Shown here piece by piece: positions 57,001-64,000 of a stretch of 64,000 nt of DNA. Position 1 is the first letter of the stretch. Each line of letters opens with the position of its first letter. Below the pieces are notes generated by a model that searched no databases, had not been told where the DNA came from, and was given only the letters and a program-made list of their open reading frames with translations. A program made the translations under genes and the position numbers. The stretch is from Glandiceps talaboti. Lineage: Eukaryota; Hemichordata; Enteropneusta; Spengelidae. The stretch spans positions 10,772,019-10,836,018 of the forward strand of contig NC_135569.1 of NCBI RefSeq assembly GCF_964340395.1. The letters run 5' to 3'.

Positions 57001-58238
57001 AATTCAGATCCCAAACCAGCTATGCCATATTTCCTAACACAAATAATGAGAAAACTACAAGAAGCAATAATAAAATAATCATTTATATTTATACTGGACA
57101 CTTCTTTGAAGCATATCAAAGCTTGTCTCCCCCAAAAAGTCACGTGAAGGCCATCTGTCACCAGTTAGTTTTCTTGCAGGGGAAACCAGAATACCTAGGG
57201 TAACCATGGTTTTTTTTGTAGAGTCAAACTGAATGGCACAGTATTTACTAAATTTGGCGATTCTGGTTTTGTTTTTTTCTTAGTTTTTGTGAAAGCTAGG
57301 GAGGGCGTGTAACGTAACTGACATTGTTGCAACTGTTTTAGTTAATGTAAATGTATTTATTGTGGTGCATGAACAATTTGGTAGAATGGCAATTTAGGAC
57401 ATGTCAGATCACTTTAATTCGACAGACAAATGCAAGGGGAAAGTAGACACTACTTGTAAATACCTATTCAGCCTCCAGAATTCACTATTATTAACACTTT
57501 TCACAACAGCTGAATATAGAGTTGTGAGTCTAGTGCGCCCTCTAGCGGTAGCCAAATTTTGTTGTTGCAAGTCAAAATGAGAAAAACTAGCATTTCTTGT
57601 GAGTCACCCATAGTACGAGATAGGGAAACACCAAATCTTGGTGCGGCACTAGAAATTGTGTGCATCAGTGGTGCATCAAATTGGCTTAGAGGGCACACTT
57701 GTGACAACTCATAAAAATTGTTAGCGAGATTTATTTCAATGGAAAAAGCATTTACTCATATTCAGCTAACACAAATCCAATGTCAAAAAACATTTTAAAT
57801 GATTTAATACAACAGTAAGTCTTAATGGGAAATACATAAAAACTGGCATAATTACCATCTTTGTAGTGAAGAGTATCATTACCATGGCAGTAAAAAAACG
57901 TTGACTTGTCATCATTGCAAGCTTTTAATGTTAATAAAGTATACAGTATAACTGACATGGCTTACCTGATATGCATTATTATATCCCGGGTGATCTAAAT
58001 CATGGCATATGGCCGATGTAATAATCGCCATGGTATCTAACGGTCCAATCCGATCACAGAGTTTTACCAACCATGACATTCCATACATCTAAGTTAAAAC
58101 AACGTATGCATAATACATCTTAGGATTGATGTTGGTATGATATATTTGTCAATAAACATAGAGATATACCAGTACATAAATATAACTCTTTGTACAATAC
58201 ATACGTGATTATGGTCACACGCATACACGCACACACAT

Positions 58239-58301
<63 letters not shown>

Positions 58302-58304
58302 CAT

Positions 58305-58366
<62 letters not shown>

Positions 58367-61300
58367 AAGTACATACTGAAGTACACACATGTGCAGACTG
58401 ACAGACAAACAAACTGACAGACAGCACACACAATCATTGACTGAGACATAAGCATGTACATACAGATATATGACATAATGATAACACACAGTGTGTCTTC
58501 ACTTTATCATTTACAAATCTCATTTTACTAAATTTCTTGTTTTTAATAATGTCACAAAACACTTACCATTTGAGCTACACAGAAGCAGTGTTTAAAGTTG
58601 TGGAATGGCACGTTATTATAGTGTTGATATACTTCAAAAAGAAAACTTTGTAATACTGGCAACTGAAAACAAACATATATACACAACGATGGTTACCTTC
58701 TCCAATGAGAGAGACATTCATGTAGTTCTTATTTAGTAAAGCACCCTCTGCAAAAGACAGACACAAGCAACAAGGGTTTCAAGATTTATACACCAATCTC
58801 AGAATAGGCCATTGCAGGAAATTGAGAATACAGCGCCCTCCCTCAAATTGGGGGTATCATCACCTCATAGTGCCATTTCTTAAGAGCTTTGTCCCTTGGT
58901 ATTCTGTAGAAGTGTAAATCAGGGATGTTTTTCGTATTGTTCAGACATCAAGGAAAGCAGCAGTGCTGTATGATTAACCAAGTAACCTATACCATGTATA
59001 CCTCCAAGGTACACACAGACGGGGACGCTAGACAGGAAGTAGCGTGCCACCAAGGCAAATTTGGAAAGGCCTTGATGTGCGGCTATTTTGTTTGCTGTGT
59101 ATAAACTGATAGATTCATCATTGTGGGTTTTAACAGTAAAATTTGACTTACTTCAATATTAAACTTCTCAACAAATTCTAAATCTATGTACATTTGTTGG
59201 AGCAACACCAACATCTCAGCATCTTCCCATTGCCAATTATTAAAAGTTGGTTTCCTGAGGTAAAGTTTCACATTTTCTGCCATTTGTACATTGCTGTAAT
59301 AGAATGTAAAACACTGCAAGTTACAAATCTGTGGTAAAGTTTCACACTGGTGGGATAGAGGTTGCCATGTGAATGCTTTGATCCTATGCACTAATAGAGG
59401 CTGCAATGGATTGTATGCTCCCCAGGGAGTCGAGGAAGTATAAAGGGCCAATTGTGCCATTATAGGTCTGTACCAGGGGTAATAATTGTAAAGCACTTTA
59501 CGGGAAAGCATTGACATGTCATATCATAAAATTATATTATTAAATTTCGAGACACTGCAGATTTTCCAAACTTCACAGATGAGCGTGACTACAAGCTACG
59601 ATAACATACACACATACCTCATTTTTGTAAACTTTTCCCAAACCCTCCTTTGTTCAGCTGCTGACTTCCTTATTTTCTTATTTGTGAAAAATGGCGGCGA
59701 ATTATCAGCAACAACATCTTTGAAAAGTCCCAGCCAACTTAAATGTTCTACAGTCTGAAGAAAAAAAGTAACAAATGTCAATTTTATTGCATTTTTAAAA
59801 TAAAAGAAAGCATATCCCCTTAAAATTTTCGCACAAATTATGCATGTTGGACAATGAACTACACTGTTCTGACATCTAAGAAGTGAAAGATATTAGTAGT
59901 GCCAATTGGTCGTTGAGGGCGCTGTTTTTCTATGGAGATTCTAAATGTTCGTTGAGGGCGCTGTGCTGGATATTACTACCACATTGATAGCTGTCATGAT
60001 CAATGGCGGAAGAAGGAACTTACCTCTAATTTTTCCCTGAATTGTTCAACTTTATTCCGAAGGTCATAAACAATGGATGGCGTCTCTCCACCTTCTATTA
60101 CAACTTTCTTCTCAAGATGCTGTAGTCTGTAGAAAACACGAATAGTGATAAGATACAGAAGTGTGCAAACTTTTCAATTAGTTTCTAACTTTTTAAAGTT
60201 TTGTATGAAATGGGAAGTGATATCAGTGAGCATGAGTGTTCCTACCTCTCTTCCATTGCACCAAGATTAAAACCAAGCTCTGCAGCTGAAGCATCTGTAA
60301 AACAAAAATCTATATGTAAGTAATATTGGAATGCGATACATACAAACACATCCTACAAAATGCATTCATGTACCAGCCTGAGCAAAAGACACGCACACAC
60401 GCACGCACACACGTATGCATGCACGCACACACATTGTACATACATTAACACATTTTTTTTTACACTTTTTGCAGCTTTCTGCAACGTAAAGTTGTATTAA
60501 AAATCCAAAATAAATACAGAATTCTAATCCATATGGCCACTTTTAAAGGTTTATATCATGAAGATAGTTTCTAAGCTACATGGCATGTATTGTACATATT
60601 TTAATGATACATGATTATTCACTATCTAACACAAATATATGCAGCCCATAAACACTTTCTTGGAGTAGTGGTTATTTTACAATAGCGCCACCTAGTGTCT
60701 ATTTTGAGAAATTCAAAACTAAAGCTTGAAACTTGGATTTATGAATGTATATTTTGTATCTAAAGACCAGTGTCTGGCTAATATTAATACAATTTGGGTG
60801 TGAAAAACTGTTTTTTCGATAAATAAACAATTGGTCCTCAACAAAACAATGACCCTATATAATCATTAGGGTTCCACTGATAAGATAGTAAACACAGTAT
60901 TACTCCAAGACTGGAGGGATTCAAAATTTTGCATTAAAGACACCACGCTTCTAATAGTTTGCTAAAATACGATTCGCTGGGCTCATGTTCAGTCTTACAC
61001 ACCTCCACTGATTTTAATTTTCTCTTATTCACAAATTTTACACTCCACTATAATTTTATTTTGGATCGAGGAATGTCTTCTGAGAGTGAAACATCAAATA
61101 AAGTGTTTTTTATTCATAAAAACTGAGCCTTGGTACAGACTCGTTATTTTTTTTTTTTACCAAACTACCAACAGCAACAATGTATAATTTATTTTACTGT
61201 AGTTAGATTGATCAAGTACCCTGTTACAAACATGCTTCTCAGGCCTGACAAAAAAAAGTTGTGTGATTCCGATTACGTTCAATTTTAATATACGCGGGGT

Positions 61301-62047
61301 AGGTACATTTTTAATTTTATTTTTTCATAATATATTTTTCATATGTGAGTGTCTAGTTCAGGTATTTATGTTTTCCGTCGTTTTCCATATGGTCTCTGTG
61401 TTATTGGTTTCTTCTCATCAGATTTACAGCCATTACAGATTGGAAGAACAGTTTTATATTGTCTTTTCAAGTTTTCAGTTTCCGCATCTATTATTTCTTG
61501 TGAGACTTTTTGCGATTTTATTATGTTTTTCTTGAATACGTAAAAAAAAAATTAGGGTCTGCGTGAAAAACTAGATGGGGTAGGGTAACTGGAACCAAAC
61601 AATTTTTTTATTAGACCTAACACTTTTTTTTCTAATTACTGTCCAACTGAAAACAGGAAGAGAATATGAAATTTAATTTCCACCTTGGCTACTCTGGATT
61701 ATTTCATAATCAATCTAAAAATCTAATTTTTCATAACTGTATGATTACCCTGAAGGGAAACACTACACAGTCTTCTTTCAAAGAAAGATTTTGTGTGGCT
61801 TCAAGTCAATTTATAAAGGTCATTGAACGCCACACCAGGAAATAAAAGTATTTTCGTAATCTTAGGTTCTGGAGAGTCGTTTTATGGATTTCACACCACA
61901 TAAATTATGTGCGATTACCAAGAAACATCAAACTGAAATGCTACTTCATTACCATCATGAGCTATGCAAATGTCCACATGTATTAGATGAACACTGAATA
62001 TTCATGACTACTAGGTGCTTATTACCTTCACGTAGCTGAGAATCCAT
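54002..62047 (-). CDS. PDE9A: PDE9A-like cGMP-specific phosphodiesterase, 12 exons
   Basis: Hydrolyses 3',5'-cGMP to 5'-GMP. Exons: 62026-62047, 60246-60294, 60024-60126, 59618-59754, 59152-59293, 58567-58662, 57966-58088, 56826-56918, 56313-56483, 55638-55742, 54476-54622, 54002-54265; 1,452 nt, 483 residues, phases consistent. The catalytic core is complete: HNFKH (H172, H176), HDLDHPG (H212, D213), D322 in KVSDISNE, and the purine-binding Q373 with F376 in SSQTGF. These seven residues keep a constant offset of 80 from human PDE9A2 numbering as I recall it, so the core lacks indels. Blocks such as [20 protein letters not shown] and [14 protein letters not shown] identify the PDE9 family. 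The N-terminal part is a short coiled coil without GAF domains, as expected. The C-terminal 87 residues are charged and low in complexity. The start at 62047 is provisional because an acceptor-like CTCAG lies 22 nt upstream, so additional exons may exist. Confidence 0.92.
54313..54412. mobile_element. Single arm of the fold-back element family
   Basis: AAAGCGGCCATATGGATGAG then the block TTTATTTTGGATTTTTAATT and ACAATTTTATCATGGCTTCC match the left arm at 13551. No right arm follows. It lies in the last PDE9A intron. Confidence 0.75.
54655..54920. repeat. AGCAGTTCACA/TGCAGTTCACA minisatellite
   Basis: About 22 units of 11-12 bp, CAGTTCACAAG or CAGTTCACATG, with CAGTCCACATG variants. It begins about 33 bp from the acceptor of the exon at 54476-54622. 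Confidence 0.93.
54988..55001 (+). promoter_or_regulatory. CTCF-like motif
   Basis: CCACTAGGTGGCGG fits the CTCF core (CCASYAGRKGGCRS) at nearly every position. It lies in a PDE9A intron. A second motif lies at 60684-60698 in the opposite orientation. Binding is inferred. Confidence 0.4.
55919..56238. mobile_element. TIR element, AGGCCTA family, copy B
   Basis: 320 bp, same orientation as copy A, sharing AAAACTGTTCTTCCAATCTG and CACAGAGACCATATGGAAAA. The left-end GGTTCCGGTTACCC portion is deleted. It sits in a PDE9A intron. Confidence 0.8.
57531..57700. mobile_element. Short TIR element, CAGTGTGCCCTCT family, copy 3
   Basis: 170 bp, inverted relative to copies 1 and 2: TAGTGCGCCCTCTAGCGGTA at the left, GGCTTAGAGGGCACACTTG at the right. 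The interior has the inverse of CCCCTATCTC-type sequence. It lies in a PDE9A intron. Confidence 0.8.
58224..58364. repeat. (CA)n microsatellite
   Basis: About 140 bp of CA with ACGCACACACATGCAC interruptions appearing twice, a duplication of the whole tract. Between two PDE9A catalytic exons. Confidence 0.95.
58806..59073. repeat. Dispersed repeat, ACAGCGCCCTC family, copy 2
   Basis: Matches 3298-3525 along its length, with an additional segment (TTTTCGTATTGTTCAGACAT) absent from the other copy. It ends about 80 bp from the exon at 59152. Confidence 0.7.
59345..59512 (+). mobile_element. SINE, 5'-truncated copy
   Basis: Starts within the SINE body (GGGATAGAGGTTGCCATGTG) and includes CTCCCCAGGGAGTCGAGGAA, TCTGTACCAGGGGTAATAAT and TGTAAAGCACTTTACGGGAA, collinear with 46825-47000. 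The tRNA head is missing. Confidence 0.8.
60495..60548. mobile_element. Fragment of the fold-back element family
   Basis: AAAAATCCAAAATAAATAC then CCATATGGCCACTTTTAAAG is the inverse of the end of the element at 13551, shortened. A copy of the GGTCCnGAA...CTGGAGGGATTC repeat follows at about 60833-60950. Confidence 0.6.
60684..60698 (-). promoter_or_regulatory. CTCF-like motif, reverse orientation
   Basis: On the minus strand it reads ACACTAGGTGGCGCT, close to the CTCF core. Together with 54988 it would form a convergent pair 5.7 kb apart. Confidence 0.35.
61241..61618. mobile_element. TIR element, AGGCCTA family, copy C (inverted)
   Basis: 378 bp from AGGCCTGACAAAAAAAAG to the inverse end (GGAACCAAACAATTTTTTTA then TTAGACCTA). 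The interior carries CATATGGTCTCTGTGTTATT and AGCCATTACAGATTGGAAGA, the inverse of copies A and B. The flank at 61860-61990 also resembles the flank of copy A at 8645-8850. Confidence 0.8.
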
Positions 62048-62065
62048 TATTAACAAGTCACTCAC

Positions 62066-62137
62066 ACACTGAGACACAGATAGAGACAGACACACACAGA
62101 CACACACAGACACAGACAGACAGACAGACAGACAGAC

Positions 62138-62188
<51 letters not shown>

Positions 62189-62225
62189 CATACACAACAC
62201 AGACATAGACACACACACATAGACA

Positions 62226-62297
<72 letters not shown>
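62066..62297. repeat. (CAGA)n-(CA)n microsatellite abutting a PDE9A exon
   Basis: Its minus strand (TG/TCTG-rich) runs to CTGTGTCTCAG at 62069, immediately before the TGTGTGAGTGAC that precedes the first recognised PDE9A exon. It may therefore serve as a polypyrimidine tract. Confidence 0.9.
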
Positions 62298-62298
<1 letters not shown>

Positions 62299-62299
62299 C

Positions 62300-62805
62300 A
62301 ATATACAATGCACACAAAAGGAAAGTAACTGAGCGATAAAGACAGACAATGTGCAATACAAAGTGTCTCTTCATGCAGTTACACTGACAAAAACCTAACA
62401 TATCTTTTCAAAATCCTTCAGTTATGGGCTATTATGATGTACAGAATCTAGTTTTTACTTCAATATTCAATAGCTGTATTTCAGAATACCGACATGTATT
62501 CATAAATGTACTTAAATTCTAGTAATGTCTATATCAGGAGAATACCTATTCATACATCTACACAATGCTATCTTTAGTATAGAGAAATCCAGGATCCACA
62601 ACCTACTGTACTGACAAATCATATGATCTTTTGATCCCATCACTGGCTGACATGAATTTTCCATTACATTTATACAACACAGTAAGTCAGAGCTCTACAG
62701 AAACTGAGGTGATAGATTGTGATAAGCAACAGATGATGTATTAAAACACCCACTTTATCTTTCCATACTAAGTACCCTGGCAATATAAAATTCAGACTGT
62801 CAGAT
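62300..62805. other. Non-coding, no feature seen
   Basis: Unique-looking sequence upstream of, or intronic to, the PDE9A-like gene. No credible exon found on either strand. Confidence 0.5.
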
Positions 62806-63208
62806 ATTGTAAACCTAGATATTTTCACTCCTACAAAATTTTGTCAATTTTACAGTCTTCAGCTAATTCTCAAAGACTAATTTTTACTAATTACCAGACT
62901 GGTACATTGTGTTCATGTACAAGAAGGCAGTTTAGTCACTACTTATTTTTACTAATTACCAGACTGGTACATTGTTTTCATGTATAAGAAGGCAGTTTAG
63001 TCACTATTTATTTTAACTAATTACCAGACTGGTACATTGTTTTCATGTACAAGAAGGTATTTTAGTCATTACTTATTTTAACTAATTACCAGACTGGTAC
63101 ATTGTTTTCATGTACAAGAAGGCATTTTAGTCACTATTTATTTTTGCATTTTTGTTTTCCAGCAAAATTAGAGAAAATAAGTCTTTTAACATAAATTTCC
63201 AGGTTTTG
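62806..63208. mobile_element. TIR element with amplified core, TACTGTAAACC family, copy 3
   Basis: Begins ATTGTAAACCTAGATATTTT and ends AATTTCCAGGTTTTGTG. The core ACTAATTACCAGACTGGTAC then ATTGTnTTCATGTACAAGAA is repeated four times. Flanking blocks (ACAGTCTTCAGCTAATTCTC and AGCAAAATTAGAGAAAATAA) match copy 1. Confidence 0.85.
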
Positions 63209-63683
63209 TGTTGTTTATACTTTAGATGTATATGCATAACTATCACCTCCACCGTATACAGTTTGTAGTCAAATGGATTTCTCTAGCCCAGAATTCCATT
63301 CTTAACACAATCAGTGATAGCGTATGCTACTGGAGTGTTTATACAAGTCTGATGATCTTATTGTGTCCTCACATCACTTACATTCAAACTAGAAGTTGAG
63401 TTTGTAGTAAACTGAACAAAGTAACCAATTACAACCACCTGTCTGTGTGTGGTGGATTACTACTGACATGCACTGTTCAGCCTTTCCCCAGCAGGAGATT
63501 TTGATACGTATTTGATAGAATTTGTCCGTTTGACTATACATTATTTCGGAAGAGATCATCGAGAACAACTACATGTATAGTAACTAGACTATGTTGTTCA
63601 GGGTGATCTCCACCTTCCCACATCTGACCCTGTGTAATAGAAAATCTCATTCGAATCTCAATGATTTTGAAAGGTTTCTTCAA
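63209..63683. other. Intergenic, no gene seen
   Basis: Between the element and the candidate first exon. A CCAAT box (63684-63688, in ACCAATCAG) lies just past it, 43 bp before an ATG. Confidence 0.4.
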
Positions 63684-63730
63684 CCAATCAGCACATTCCT
63701 CTCAAAATTGTTCAGAGAGACGGCACCGCC

Positions 63731-63922
63731 ATGACGGGTCGTGTTGTCAACTCTATTCTCTGTGTGTACATTTGTTTGTTTTCAATTTCTCCAGTGCACA
63801 CAGCTGCCAACATAACATTCATTCTGAATGGCTACTCAAAAAGGCGAGATTCAAACAAGATTTTCCTATTACACAGTGATCACCCGGAACAAAACAAAAG
63901 ACAGAAAACGATGGAAAAAGAG
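63731..63922 (+). CDS. Possible first exon of a secreted or membrane protein (partial)
   Basis: ATG in a good context (CACCGCCATGA) opens 64 codons ending at a donor-like GAG before GTAAAT. Residues 5-20 (VVNSILCVYICLFSIS) are hydrophobic and followed by PVHTAANITF, so a signal peptide is plausible. NIT would be a glycosylation sequon. The remainder is basic. A CCAAT box lies 43 bp upstream. No family is recognised, and a frame of this size can arise by chance; the next exon would be outside the window. Confidence 0.3.
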
Positions 63923-64000
63923 GTAAATAAAGACATCTAGCCACTTTCACCACATCAGATTTTCATCAGATTGTTGTCTCTCCTACTTTACAGTTCATTA

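Noticed and set aside
61263-61543. Small membrane protein with copies at 8262-8604 and 55917-56135
   Set aside because: The similarity is at the DNA level and comes from the AGGCCTA element; frames shift between copies and contain stops.

Overview
The window is nuclear DNA of an animal. Genes are split into many exons with GT/AG borders, introns are rich in (CA)n, (CAGA)n, (ATGT)n and minisatellite arrays, and short inverted-repeat elements and tRNA-derived SINE copies are scattered throughout. The proteins are ordinary bilaterian orthologues; the repeat load suggests a marine invertebrate (hemichordate, cephalochordate or lophotrochozoan), but I cannot place the phylum from sequence alone.

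Four genes can be supported. (1) An LPCAT3/MBOAT5-type lysophospholipid acyltransferase, 11 coding exons on the minus strand (1016-10337), complete from Met to an ER-retrieval tail. (2) An unspliced coding region for a four-finger C2H2 zinc-finger protein on the plus strand (11782-13068), divergent from gene 1. (3) A CCDC50 (Ymer)-like ubiquitin-binding adaptor on the minus strand (26965-45787), with ten exons whose phases all agree. Its ninth exon is 5.2 kb long and encodes about 1,720 residues of mostly disordered sequence, making the protein several times larger than the vertebrate one. (4) A PDE9A-type cGMP phosphodiesterase on the minus strand (54002-62047), with a complete catalytic domain; its N-terminal end may continue outside the visible exons. 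A possible first exon of a secreted protein starts on the plus strand at 63731.

The rest is accessory DNA. 13.1-26.9 kb is a gene-free block of satellites and elements: a 342-bp hairpin element, two terminal-inverted-repeat (TIR) elements, a (ATGT)n tract, a field of TCAAGGTCA-type motifs, a 35-bp array, a 37-bp array, twelve near-identical 49-bp units, and three tandem palindromes resembling RFX X-boxes. 45.9-53.9 kb is a second gene-poor block with a SINE and several minisatellites. At least five families of short non-autonomous DNA elements recur within the window. In one of them two of the three copies carry an internally amplified segment, so the element appears to be a source of minisatellites.

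The genes do not form an obvious pathway: lipid remodelling, transcription, ubiquitin signalling and cGMP turnover are unrelated neighbours, as is normal for animal genomes. Exon borders were read by eye from splice consensus, phase continuity and protein-family similarity recalled from memory; no alignment or transcript evidence was available.
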